The position numbers were made by a program, and so were the translations under genes. From the NCBI GenBank assembly GCA_947476475.1, contig CANJQT010000001.1, forward strand, positions 84,597-148,596: 64,000 nucleotides of DNA, written 5' to 3'. Source of the DNA: Paracoccaceae bacterium. Lineage in GTDB: Bacteria > Pseudomonadota > Alphaproteobacteria > Rhodobacterales > Rhodobacteraceae. Under the pieces are notes generated by a model. That model was not told where the DNA came from. It did not search any database and saw only the letters and a list, made by a program, of their open reading frames with translations. Shown here piece after piece: positions 46,636 to 55,835 of this stretch (its first letter is position 1; each line of letters opens with the position of its first letter).

Positions 46636-47769
46636 ATGACCCGCCACACCGCCCTCAGTCCCGCCGCCGAACTTCACGCCAACGTTTCGGTGCCCTTCAA
46701 TCAGGCGCGCGCCATGCCGAAGTCGGTCTATACCTCGCCCGATTTCCTGGCGCTGGAGCAAAAGCACATCTTCGCCCATGACTGGCTGTCGGCGGGCCGC
46801 GCCGATGCGCTGCCCAATCCCGGCGACTATCTGACAATGCAGATCGCGGGCGAACCGATCATCGTGCTGCGTGACCGCGACGGGCAGTTGCGCGCGATGT
46901 CGAACGTCTGCCGCCACCGCATGTCCACCCTGCTGGAAGGGCGCGGCAATGTCCGCTCGATCGTCTGCCCCTATCACGCCTGGACCTACAACCTTGACGG
47001 CAGCTTGCGCGGCGCCCCCGCGATGGCCCTGAACGAAGGCTTCTGCAAGGACCAGATCGCCCTGCCCACCGTGCGCTGTGCCGAATGGCTGGGCTGGATC
47101 ATGGTTACGCTGAACCCAGACGCCCCCGACCCGCAAGTGGCACTGAAGGATGTCGAAAACCTGGTTGGCTACCTCGACATGGCCAGCTACCGCGAAACCT
47201 TCCGTGAAAGCTTCCGCTGGGCCACCAACTGGAAAGTGCTGGCCGAGAATTTCATGGAAAGCTACCATCTTCCGGTCTGCCATCAGGGCACGATCGGCGG
47301 CGCGGTCGATCTGCTTAAAATGACCTGCCCTAAAGGGTCTCCGGCCTTCAACTATCACTACATCGTCAAGAACGACACGATTCCCCTGTCGCTAGCGCAT
47401 CCCTCCAACACTCGCCTGCAAGGCGACCAGCGCCGCATCACCTGGCTTCTGTCGATCTACCCATCGCTGCTGATCACGCTCACGCCGGGCTATTTCTGGT
47501 ATCTCTGCCTGACCCCCGACGGGCCGGGCCATGTCAATGTTCTCTTCGGTGGCGGGATGAGCACCGACTGGTGCGCCGACCCGCAGGCCGAAAGCCACCT
47601 CGCGGCGGTCAAGGCGCTGCTGGATGACGTGAATGACGAGGACAAGGGCTGCACCGAAAAGGTCTATCGGGGTCTTTGTTCCGCACTCGCCACACCGGGG
47701 CCGCTTTCGCATCTCGAACGACCGAACTTCGAGTTCGCCCAATATCTTGCCAGTCGGGTTCCGGTCTGA
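46636..47769 (+). CDS. Rieske aromatic ring-hydroxylating dioxygenase / quaternary amine monooxygenase alpha subunit
   Basis: Rieske 'CRHRMSTLLEGRGNVRSIVCPYHAW'; mononuclear Fe site 'NWKVLAENFMESYHLPVCH'. Confidence 0.88.
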   Translation: MTRHTALSPAAELHANVSVPFNQARAMPKSVYTSPDFLALEQKHIFAHDWLSAGRADALPNPGDYLTMQIAGEPIIVLRDRDGQLRAMSNVCRHRMSTLLEGRGNVRSIVCPYHAWTYNLDGSLRGAPAMALNEGFCKDQIALPTVRCAEWLGWIMVTLNPDAPDPQVALKDVENLVGYLDMASYRETFRESFRWATNWKVLAENFMESYHLPVCHQGTIGGAVDLLKMTCPKGSPAFNYHYIVKNDTIPLSLAHPSNTRLQGDQRRITWLLSIYPSLLITLTPGYFWYLCLTPDGPGHVNVLFGGGMSTDWCADPQAESHLAAVKALLDDVNDEDKGCTEKVYRGLCSALATPGPLSHLERPNFEFAQYLASRVPV

Positions 47770-47993
47770 ACCGCCCCTATCTGCAAGAAGTCGGCATCCC
47801 GCCTGAAATCCGTCACTTTAGCGGCTGGGGCGGTCACTTTCACGGTTGGGCAAGCGCGGATCGGCAGGATTGCCCCTTGCGGCGGCGGTTTTCAGGCTCC
47901 AAACTAAACGAAATGGGGCTGTTTCGCATGAGTTGTGCAGCGGACCGAATGCTCACCGGCCCTCTTGCGCCGACAACTGGAATATACGCCTGA

Positions 47994-48872
47994 ATGTGCC
48001 CCGCACCCATCACCGCCAATCAGAACCGAGGTTTCATTATCCCGATCGGTGGAGGGGAGGACCGGGTCAAAGAACGGCACATCCATCGCCGCTTCGTCGA
48101 ACTTTCGGGCGGCGCGGGCGCTGACATAGTCGTGATCCCCACCGCCTCCGAACTGGAAACCACCGGGCAGGACTATAACCGGATCTTCCGCGATCTGGGC
48201 GCGGCGCAGGTGGATTTCCTTCCCATCACCCAGCGCGCCGACTGCGACAATCCCCGCTATCTGGAGATGCTGGACCGCGCCACCGGCATCTTCCTGACCG
48301 GCGGCAACCAGTTGCGCCTGTCGACGATCCTTGGTGGCACCGGCATTGCCCAGAAGATCCGCCGTCGCAATGCCGCAGGCGCTGCGGTTGCCGGCACTTC
48401 GGCCGGGGCCTCGATCATGTCGGAACATATGATCGCGGGCGGCGACAGCAATTCCGCACCCGCCGAAGGTGCGGTCAGCCTGGCACCCGGCCTTGGCCTG
48501 ACCAACGCCGTGATCATCGACCAGCACTTCACCCAGCGCAACCGGCTGGGGCGCCTGCTGGCGGCATCAAGCTACAATCCTTTCCTCATCGGTCTTGGCA
48601 TCGACGAGGATACCGCCGCCTTCATCGGCCCCGACGGGGTGTTCGAAGTGGTGGGGTCTGGCACCGTCACGGTGGTTGACGCCTCTGGCCTTACCCATTC
48701 CTCAATGTGGGATGCGAGCCCCGGACAGGCGTTGACTCTTCTCGGCCTCAAAGTCGATGTGATGGGCGAAGGATGCCGCTATGATCTGGAAAACCGTCAC
48801 GCATTTCCGCCCGATGAACATGCCGCCTTCTGCGCCTTGCCTGGCGCACCGGGGTACGACAAGCCACACTAG
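47994..48872 (+). CDS. cphB: Cyanophycinase
   Basis: 'GFIIPIGGGEDRVKERHIHRRFVELSGGAGADIVVIPTAS', 'IFLTGGNQLRLSTILGGT', 'AGTSAGASIMSEHMI'; upstream of cphA. Confidence 0.9.
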   Translation: MCPAPITANQNRGFIIPIGGGEDRVKERHIHRRFVELSGGAGADIVVIPTASELETTGQDYNRIFRDLGAAQVDFLPITQRADCDNPRYLEMLDRATGIFLTGGNQLRLSTILGGTGIAQKIRRRNAAGAAVAGTSAGASIMSEHMIAGGDSNSAPAEGAVSLAPGLGLTNAVIIDQHFTQRNRLGRLLAASSYNPFLIGLGIDEDTAAFIGPDGVFEVVGSGTVTVVDASGLTHSSMWDASPGQALTLLGLKVDVMGEGCRYDLENRHAFPPDEHAAFCALPGAPGYDKPH

Positions 48873-48900
48873 ACTTACCTGACAGGAAGGAGACCCGCCC

Positions 48901-51702
48901 ATGAAGATTGTCTCGACCAACGTTTTTGTCGGTCCGAATATCTGGGCGGGGTTTCCCGTCATCCGCCATGTCGTTGATCTTGGGGTGCTGGAAGACTGGC
49001 CCTCTGCAAAGATTGGCGATGCCTGGATCGAAGCCTTGGTCGAAGCCCTTCCCGGCCTGCGCGATCACGGGTGTTCCTACCGCGAGGCGGGCGGGCTGAT
49101 CCGGCGCCTGCGCGAAGGCGAGGGCACCTGGCTGGGCCATATTGCCGAACATGTGGCGCTGGAAATTCAGGGGGTGGCCGGGTCCGAAGTGACCTTCGGG
49201 CGCACACGCGGAACCGGCGTGAAGGGGCAATACAACCTTGTCTATGAATACCGCCAGCGCGATGTGGGGCTTGATGCGGGGCGGCTCGCCATCCGGCTGT
49301 TGATGCATCTGCTGCCCGCCGATCTGAAGAACAAGACCGACTATGACTATGACCCTGAATTTGACTTCCCGGCAGAACTGAAAAGCTTCGTTCTGTCTGC
49401 ACAGCGCCGCGAATTCGGCCCATCGACCGGCTCCTTGGTCAAGGCTGCTGAAGAACGCGACATTCCCTGGATCCGCCTGAACAGCAATTCGCTGGTTCAG
49501 TTCGGCCATGGCAAGTACCAGCAGCGTATTCAGGCCACCATCACCAGCCAGACCAAACATATCGCGGTCGAGATTTCCTGTGACAAGGAAGATACTCACA
49601 ATATGCTGAATGACCTTGGCCTGCCGGTTCCCCAGCAGCGTCTGGTCTATTCCCCCCGCGATGCGGTGCGCGCCGCCCACCGCATCGGCTTTCCGGTTGT
49701 GGTCAAGCCGCTTGATGGCAACCACGGGCGCGGCGTGTCGATCAATCTGATGACCGACGCGCAGGTTGAAGTGGCTTTTGGCGAGGCCAAGGAACAATCG
49801 AAAAGCCGCGGCATACTGGTCGAACAGTTCGTGACAGGCATGGATCACCGCATGCTGGTGGTGAACGGCGAACTGGTGGCGGTAGCCAAGCGCGTGCCCG
49901 GCCATGTGATGGGTGACGGCAAACATACCATCGCCGAACTGATCGACATCGTGAACAGCGACCCGCGCCGCGGTATCGGCCACGAAAAGGTGCTGACCAA
50001 TCTGGAACTGGACAATCAGGCCGAACGGCTTCTGGCAGATGCGGGCCATACCGCCCAGACGGTCCTGCCGAAGGGCGAGGTGTTCTACCTGCGCTCGACC
50101 GCGAACCTTTCCACCGGCGGTACCGCGATCGACATGACCGATGTCTGCCACCCCGACAACAAGGATATGGCGGAACGCACGATCAAGGCCGTGGGCCTTG
50201 ACGTGGGCGGCGTCGATTTTCTGACCGCCGACATCACCAAAAGCTACAAGGACATCGGCGGCGCGATTGTCGAGGTGAACGCGGCCCCCGGTTTCCGCAT
50301 GCATGTGGCCCCGTCCGAAGGCAAGCCGCGCGACGTGTCGGGCAAGGTCATCGACATGCTCTTCCCGCCGGGCACTCAGGCGCGCATCCCGATAGCGGCG
50401 ATCACCGGCACCAACGGCAAGACGACAACCAGCCGGATGATGGCCCACATCATGAAGTCCTCGGGCCGGATCGTTGGCATGACCTCGACCGACGGGGTCT
50501 ATGTGGACGGCAAGCTGACGGTGAAGGGCGACATGACCGGACCCGCGTCGGCGCAGATGGTGCTGCGTGATCCGTCCGTCGATTTCGCCGTGATGGAAAC
50601 CGCGCGCGGTGGCCTTGTGCGATCTGGCCTGGGCTATCAGCGCAGCGATGTGGCGGCCTGCCTGAACGTGACGTCCGACCATCTGGGCATGGGCGGCATC
50701 AACACCGTCGAGGAACTGGCGGTCGTCAAGCGCGTGGTGGTGGAAACCGCCACCGATACAGTGGTGCTGAATGCCGACGATCTGCACTGCCTTCGCATGG
50801 CCGATTTCAGCCACGCGACCCACATCTGTTATGTGACGATGAATTCCGATCACCCGCTGGTCAAGGAACACATCCGCGCGGGCGGCCGCGCTGTTGTTCT
50901 GGAAAAGGCGATGAACGGCGATATGATCACCATCTATTCCAAGGGCCTGCATCTGCCGGTTCTATGGTCGCACCTGATCCCCGCGACGCTGGAAGGCAAA
51001 GCGCTTTACAACGTCCAGAACGCCATGTTCGCTACTGCCATGGCCTTCAGCTTCGGCCTTGATCTGGACAATATCCGCCATGGCCTGCGGACCTTCGACA
51101 CCAGCTTCTTCCAGGCCCCGGGCCGCACGAACGTGTTCGACGAACATCCGTTCAAGGTCATCCTCGATTACGGCCACAACCCCGCCGCCATCGCCGCGAT
51201 GAGCGATCTGGCCGACCGGCTGGATGTAAAGGGCCGCCGTCTGGTTGTGGCTGCCATGCCCGGCGACCGCCGGGACGAAGACATCATCGCCGCGGCAAAA
51301 GAACTGGCGGGCCATTTCGATCATTACTACCTCAAGCCCGACGATGACCGTCGCGGCAGGGGCGAAATGGAAGTGCCGAAGATGATCCGCGAGGCGCTGC
51401 TGCAAAGTGGCGTCAAGGACGACCAGATCACCCTTGTTCCAAGCGAGGTGGAAGGCATCGAGCGCGGCCTGTCGGCAGCTCAGGCCGGCGATCTTCTGGT
51501 GGTCTTTGCCGACGAACTTGCCCGGTCCTGGAAGCAGATCATCTATTTCAAGAAGGCCGAGCGTGAAGCGGAAGCGCCCGCCACGGCCAAGCCTGAAAAA
51601 CCGGCTGTGGCGTTCGAAGAACTGCTGGCTGGCGGCGATACGCTCATCCGCGACGAACGCGGGGTGCGTCTGGCCAAAGGCGTGAACGAAGAAGCAGACT
51701 GA
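48901..51702 (+). CDS. cphA: Cyanophycin synthetase
   Basis: ATP-grasp 'GFPVVVKPLDGNHGRGVSINL' plus Mur ligase 'IAAITGTNGKTTTSRMMAHIM', 'GYGHNPAAIAAM'-type region; 933 aa. Confidence 0.94.
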   Translation: MKIVSTNVFVGPNIWAGFPVIRHVVDLGVLEDWPSAKIGDAWIEALVEALPGLRDHGCSYREAGGLIRRLREGEGTWLGHIAEHVALEIQGVAGSEVTFGRTRGTGVKGQYNLVYEYRQRDVGLDAGRLAIRLLMHLLPADLKNKTDYDYDPEFDFPAELKSFVLSAQRREFGPSTGSLVKAAEERDIPWIRLNSNSLVQFGHGKYQQRIQATITSQTKHIAVEISCDKEDTHNMLNDLGLPVPQQRLVYSPRDAVRAAHRIGFPVVVKPLDGNHGRGVSINLMTDAQVEVAFGEAKEQSKSRGILVEQFVTGMDHRMLVVNGELVAVAKRVPGHVMGDGKHTIAELIDIVNSDPRRGIGHEKVLTNLELDNQAERLLADAGHTAQTVLPKGEVFYLRSTANLSTGGTAIDMTDVCHPDNKDMAERTIKAVGLDVGGVDFLTADITKSYKDIGGAIVEVNAAPGFRMHVAPSEGKPRDVSGKVIDMLFPPGTQARIPIAAITGTNGKTTTSRMMAHIMKSSGRIVGMTSTDGVYVDGKLTVKGDMTGPASAQMVLRDPSVDFAVMETARGGLVRSGLGYQRSDVAACLNVTSDHLGMGGINTVEELAVVKRVVVETATDTVVLNADDLHCLRMADFSHATHICYVTMNSDHPLVKEHIRAGGRAVVLEKAMNGDMITIYSKGLHLPVLWSHLIPATLEGKALYNVQNAMFATAMAFSFGLDLDNIRHGLRTFDTSFFQAPGRTNVFDEHPFKVILDYGHNPAAIAAMSDLADRLDVKGRRLVVAAMPGDRRDEDIIAAAKELAGHFDHYYLKPDDDRRGRGEMEVPKMIREALLQSGVKDDQITLVPSEVEGIERGLSAAQAGDLLVVFADELARSWKQIIYFKKAEREAEAPATAKPEKPAVAFEELLAGGDTLIRDERGVRLAKGVNEEAD

Positions 51703-51715
51703 TCGGACAAACAAC

Positions 51716-53449
51716 GTGGCGCAGTCGGAAGAATTGCAAGAAGCACTGGTAATCCCGGTGCCGGACGATCCGGCACTGGCGCTGGACAGCTGCCGCCGTC
51801 TGCTGGGGCCAAACCTTTACGGCCCCGACACTGGGGCGGTGGGTGATGGTCTGTCGCCCGGATTTGATCCGGCGCGGATGCTGGCGCTTTGGTCCCTTCA
51901 TGCGCGCGCGCTGCTTGACGCCCTGGGCTGGCCCCGCCCGGTCAGCACCCGGCCCTTTGCCGGGGGGGGCAGCCTCTATGTTCCCGCCCCCGTGGATCAA
52001 CTGTTCACGGCGGCCTACCTGATCGAGGCGGCCTGGCACTATGCTGCCTGCGAACTGCTGGGCCTGCCGACCGTGCCGCAAGCGCAGATGCAGGCCGATC
52101 TGGCCCGCGTCAGCGCGGCCGAGACGAACCCGGCCTTGTGCGCGCTGACCGATCAGGCCCGCACAAGGGGCATCGACCGGCTGCTGGACGATGACGCGCT
52201 GACCCTTGGCCATGGGGCCGGGTCGGCCACTTGGCCCACCGATGCCCTGCCCGAAACACCCGACTGGACGGCATTGCACGACATCCCGCTGGCGCTGGTC
52301 ACCGGCACCAATGGCAAAACCACCACCACCCGGCTGATTGCCGCGATGGGGCAGGCGGCGGGCCTGACCGCGGGGCTTTCCTCGACCGAATTCGTCAAGG
52401 TGGGCGACGAGGTTCTGGACAAGGGCGATTACTCCGGCCCTGCCGGCGCGCGGCTTCTTCTGCGCGACAAAAGGCTGGGCCTTGCAGTGCTGGAGGTGGC
52501 GCGCGGTGGCATCCTGCGCCGGGGCCTGCCGATCACAAGGGCGCGGGCGGCGGTGGTGACCAACGTGGCCGCCGACCATTTGGGCCAATACGGGATCATG
52601 ACCGTGCCAGAACTGGCGCGCGTCAAGCTTGCCGTCCACCGCGCACTGGCACCAGGCGGCCTCTTGGTGCTGAATGCCGATGACGGGCCAGTGGTAACGG
52701 CGGCGGCCGAAGTAGTGGCCCGGATCGCCTGGTTCTCGCTTGACCCCGGCACCCAGCAGATTGCTGCGGCCCGCGTCGCAGGCCAGCCCTGCTGCTGGCT
52801 GGAAAGCGGAATGATCCGCCTGTCTGACGGGCGGCAGACAACAGACCTGATTGCCGCCGCCGACGTGCCGCTGACCCTCGGCGGTGCGGCGCGCTACAAT
52901 ATCGAAAACGCGTTGGGCGCGGCGCTGGCGGCGCGGGCGCTGGGCCTGCCAGATGCGGCGATCCGCGCCACGCTTTCCCGCTTTCGCTCTGATGCGAAGG
53001 ACAATCCGGGACGGGCCAACGAATTCGCCTGGAACGGCGCGCGGGTCTTTGTGGATTTTGCCCACAACCCCCATTCGATCGCCGCCGTCACTTCGGCGCT
53101 GGCAGCACTTCCGGCGCGCGAACGCCATGTGCTGCTGACCCATGCGGGCGACCGGTCCGATCAGGACATAAGCGACCTGACAACCGGGGCATTCGCGCTA
53201 CGCCCAGATCATGTGGTTGCCGCTGAAAACCCGAAATATCTGCGCGGACGCGCGCCCGGCGAAGTGTCGGGCCTGATCCGCAAGGCCAGCCTTTCCTGCG
53301 GTCTGCCGCCCGATCATATCCTTACCGCTGCCAGCCCCGCCGCAGGCGCACGCCTGATCCTCGACCGGCTTCAGCCCGGCGATCTGGCGCTGCTGCTTGT
53401 GCATGATGAACGCGACCAGATCTTCGCCATGCTGGAGGCGGGCACTTAA
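51716..53449 (+). CDS. Stand-alone Mur ligase family protein (CphA/MurE-like) without ATP-grasp domain
   Basis: 'ALVTGTNGKTTTTRLIAAMGQAAGLTAGLSSTEFVKVGDEVLDKGDYSGPAGARLLLRDKRLGLAVLEVARGGILRRGL', 'VFVDFAHNPHSIAAV'; 577 aa. Confidence 0.88.
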   Translation: MAQSEELQEALVIPVPDDPALALDSCRRLLGPNLYGPDTGAVGDGLSPGFDPARMLALWSLHARALLDALGWPRPVSTRPFAGGGSLYVPAPVDQLFTAAYLIEAAWHYAACELLGLPTVPQAQMQADLARVSAAETNPALCALTDQARTRGIDRLLDDDALTLGHGAGSATWPTDALPETPDWTALHDIPLALVTGTNGKTTTTRLIAAMGQAAGLTAGLSSTEFVKVGDEVLDKGDYSGPAGARLLLRDKRLGLAVLEVARGGILRRGLPITRARAAVVTNVAADHLGQYGIMTVPELARVKLAVHRALAPGGLLVLNADDGPVVTAAAEVVARIAWFSLDPGTQQIAAARVAGQPCCWLESGMIRLSDGRQTTDLIAAADVPLTLGGAARYNIENALGAALAARALGLPDAAIRATLSRFRSDAKDNPGRANEFAWNGARVFVDFAHNPHSIAAVTSALAALPARERHVLLTHAGDRSDQDISDLTTGAFALRPDHVVAAENPKYLRGRAPGEVSGLIRKASLSCGLPPDHILTAASPAAGARLILDRLQPGDLALLLVHDERDQIFAMLEAGT

Positions 53450-53467
53450 GCCCGCCGCCCCGAACGG

Positions 53468-54820
53468 CTACAAGGATGCGAACCCCGCCTCCAGCGCCTT
53501 CAGGATCACCTGCACATCGGCGCTGGTCAGGATCAGGGGCGGCGACAGGATGATGTTGTTGCCCGACACCCGCACCATCGCCCCTTCCTGATAGGTCTTG
53601 GCCTGCACCTTGCCGGGCGTGGCCTTGTCGGCGGGTTTCTTGCTGGCGCGGTCGGCCACCAGTTCGACCGCATTCATCAGCCCATGCCCGCCACGCACAT
53701 CGCCGATCACCTCGTGCCGTTCCTTCAGCGCCTGAAGCCCCGCGAACAGTTCTGCCCCGCGCGCGGCGGCATTTTCATTTATCTTCAGCCGCTGGGTTTC
53801 GGCCAAGGTCGCCAGCGCCGCCGCCGCCCCGACCGGATGACCCGAATAGGTATAGCCGTGCCCGATGGCCGCCATGCCGGTTTCATCGCTTTCAAACACC
53901 TCGGCCACGGCTTCGGCGATCATCACCGCTCCAAAGGGGAAGTAGGCGTTGGTGATGGCCTTGGCGGTGCAGGTGAAATCAGGCTTCACCCCCCAAAGCC
54001 TGCTTCCCGTCCAGGCCCCGGTGCGGCCAAAGGCGGTAATGACCTCATCCGCGATCAGCAGGATGCCATTGCGCCGGCAGATTTCGGCCACGCCCGGCAT
54101 GAAGCTGGAATGCGGCGGGATTACCCCGCCCGCGCCCAGAATCGGTTCCATGATGAAGGCGGCAACAGTGCTGGCCCCCTGAAAGGCGATCTCATCTTCC
54201 AAAGCCTGCAGGCAAAGTGCCGCCAGCTTGGCCGGGTCGCTCTCGTTGAACGGGTTGCGATAGGGGAAGGGGGCGGGGATGTGGTAGCAGCCGGGCAGCA
54301 ACGGTTCATACTGGGTGCGGAAATTGGCGTTGCCGTTGACCGAGGCTCCGCCGGTATGGGTGCCGTGGTAACCCTTCTTCAGGCTCAGGTATTTCACCCG
54401 GCCCGGCTCATTCCTGATCTTGTGATACTGCCGAGCCAGCCGCAGGGCGGTTTCCACACTGTCGGACCCGCCCGAGGTGAAGAAGGCCCGCGTCAGCCCA
54501 TCGGGCTCAAAGAATTTACGCAGCTCTTCGGCCAATTCGATGACCTGATCGTTGGTGGTGCCGCGGAAGATGGAATAATAGGGCAGGCGGTCCAGTTGTG
54601 CTGCAATCGCATCCTTTACCGGCTGGCAGGAATAGCCAAGGTTGACATTCCACAGCCCCCCCACGCCGTCGACCACCTCATGCCCGTCCACATCCCGGAT
54701 ACGTACGCCATGCCCGCCAGTGATGATCGCGGGCGGGTTCTTCAAACTGTCCGAAGGCGCGGTCATCGGGTGCCAAAGGCTGCGGGCATTGTTGGCTTTC
54801 AGGAAATTCTCGTCTTTCAT
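53468..54820 (-). CDS. Class-III aminotransferase (omega-amino acid--pyruvate type)
   Basis: 'LWHPMTAPSDSLKNPPAIITGGHGVRIRDVDGHEVVDGVGGLWNVNLGYS', 'FFTSGGSDSVETALRLARQYH', 'LLIADEVITAFGRTG'. Confidence 0.9.
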   Translation of the reverse strand: MKDENFLKANNARSLWHPMTAPSDSLKNPPAIITGGHGVRIRDVDGHEVVDGVGGLWNVNLGYSCQPVKDAIAAQLDRLPYYSIFRGTTNDQVIELAEELRKFFEPDGLTRAFFTSGGSDSVETALRLARQYHKIRNEPGRVKYLSLKKGYHGTHTGGASVNGNANFRTQYEPLLPGCYHIPAPFPYRNPFNESDPAKLAALCLQALEDEIAFQGASTVAAFIMEPILGAGGVIPPHSSFMPGVAEICRRNGILLIADEVITAFGRTGAWTGSRLWGVKPDFTCTAKAITNAYFPFGAVMIAEAVAEVFESDETGMAAIGHGYTYSGHPVGAAAALATLAETQRLKINENAAARGAELFAGLQALKERHEVIGDVRGGHGLMNAVELVADRASKKPADKATPGKVQAKTYQEGAMVRVSGNNIILSPPLILTSADVQVILKALEAGFASL

Positions 54821-54840
54821 CGGTTCGGTCCTTTCCCGGC

Positions 54841-55626
54841 TCAGGCGGCAGTGCGCCAGAGGGTTGCGATGGCGGGCGGCAGGCTGCCGCCCCACAATGT
54901 GGTTATCTCGTTCCCCGCACGGGCAAGGGCAGCACGGATCTGGGCGCGTGACCGGTCGGTCACCCGCCCCTTGGGGGCCGCAACCGCCAGTCCGCCGGAA
55001 CAGCGCCCCAGTGCATCAAACAGCGGCACCGCCAGCGAATGCACATCCGCCTCGAAGCCGCCTGTGCTTTCGGCGAAACCTTCCGTCCGGACGGTGGCCA
55101 GGCGTGCGCGTATCTCGGCGGGGTCGGTGATGGTATGGGGTGTCAGGCGTGGCAGAGCCTGACCAAGGATGATTTCGCGGATCGAATCGGGCTGAAAGGC
55201 CAGAACTGCCTGTCCCGACGACGTGGCGTGAAAGGGCAGGATCTCAGTGTCTTCCATCATCACGCGGGTGGCGTGTGCAGATGAATAGGCCAGTGCAATC
55301 GCCTTCAGATCACGGCCGATCAGCAAGGAAAGATGGGCCGTTTCACCCGTTTCATCGGCAAGAGCCTGCAAGACCGGCATTGCTGCATCGCGGGTCGGCA
55401 CATGAAATTCCCGCAGCGCGGCCAACCGCAGGACGGCAGGACCAAGCCGATATTCCTTAGTCGATCCAACCTGTTCGATCAGCCCGTAGTCGGTCAGTTC
55501 CGTGGCTAACCGGTAGCAGGTCGCCTTGTTCAGATCTGCAAGCCGCGCCAGATCCGACAGGCCGATCACCGGCCTTGCCCGGGTGAACAGGTCCAACAGT
55601 TCAAGCGCCTTGGTGACGGTTCCCAT
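54841..55626 (-). CDS. IclR family transcriptional regulator
   Basis: 'MGTVTKALELLDLFTRARPVIGLSDLARLADLNKATCYRLATELTDYGLIEQ', 'SSGQAVLAF'. Confidence 0.92.
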   Translation of the reverse strand: MGTVTKALELLDLFTRARPVIGLSDLARLADLNKATCYRLATELTDYGLIEQVGSTKEYRLGPAVLRLAALREFHVPTRDAAMPVLQALADETGETAHLSLLIGRDLKAIALAYSSAHATRVMMEDTEILPFHATSSGQAVLAFQPDSIREIILGQALPRLTPHTITDPAEIRARLATVRTEGFAESTGGFEADVHSLAVPLFDALGRCSGGLAVAAPKGRVTDRSRAQIRAALARAGNEITTLWGGSLPPAIATLWRTAA

Positions 55627-55689
55627 GAAACTAAACCCGCTATCGAACACAACACTTGCCCGGTCGCCCGGTCCCGCGTTTCATTTCAG

Positions 55690-55738
55690 TTGACAGATTG
55701 CCGCAGGGCCTGTCAAATTGATTTTGAACCATCGGTTC
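55690..55738. promoter_or_regulatory. Candidate operator region: TTGACAG-N13-CTGTCAA and GAACC-ATC-GGTTC
   Basis: Two perfect inverted repeats in the divergent IclR / APC permease intergenic region. Confidence 0.45.
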
Positions 55739-55835
55739 GAATAATGAACCAGCCAAGAGCCGCCAAACGGCCATGCAACAGACGACAGGAGGGGAAATCC
55801 TATGAAGAGACGGTCCCATGTGCTGGAGGTGCGTC

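Noticed and set aside
48748-50952. 734-aa minus-strand ORF opposite cphA
   Set aside because: Shadow ORF from high-GC codon bias; His/Gln-rich low-complexity translation with no family features, while the plus strand encodes clear CphA
51644-53143. 499-aa minus-strand ORF opposite the stand-alone Mur ligase
   Set aside because: Shadow ORF, low-complexity composition
53684-55162. 492-aa plus-strand ORF opposite aminotransferase and IclR gene
   Set aside because: Spans two well-supported minus-strand genes; shadow ORF
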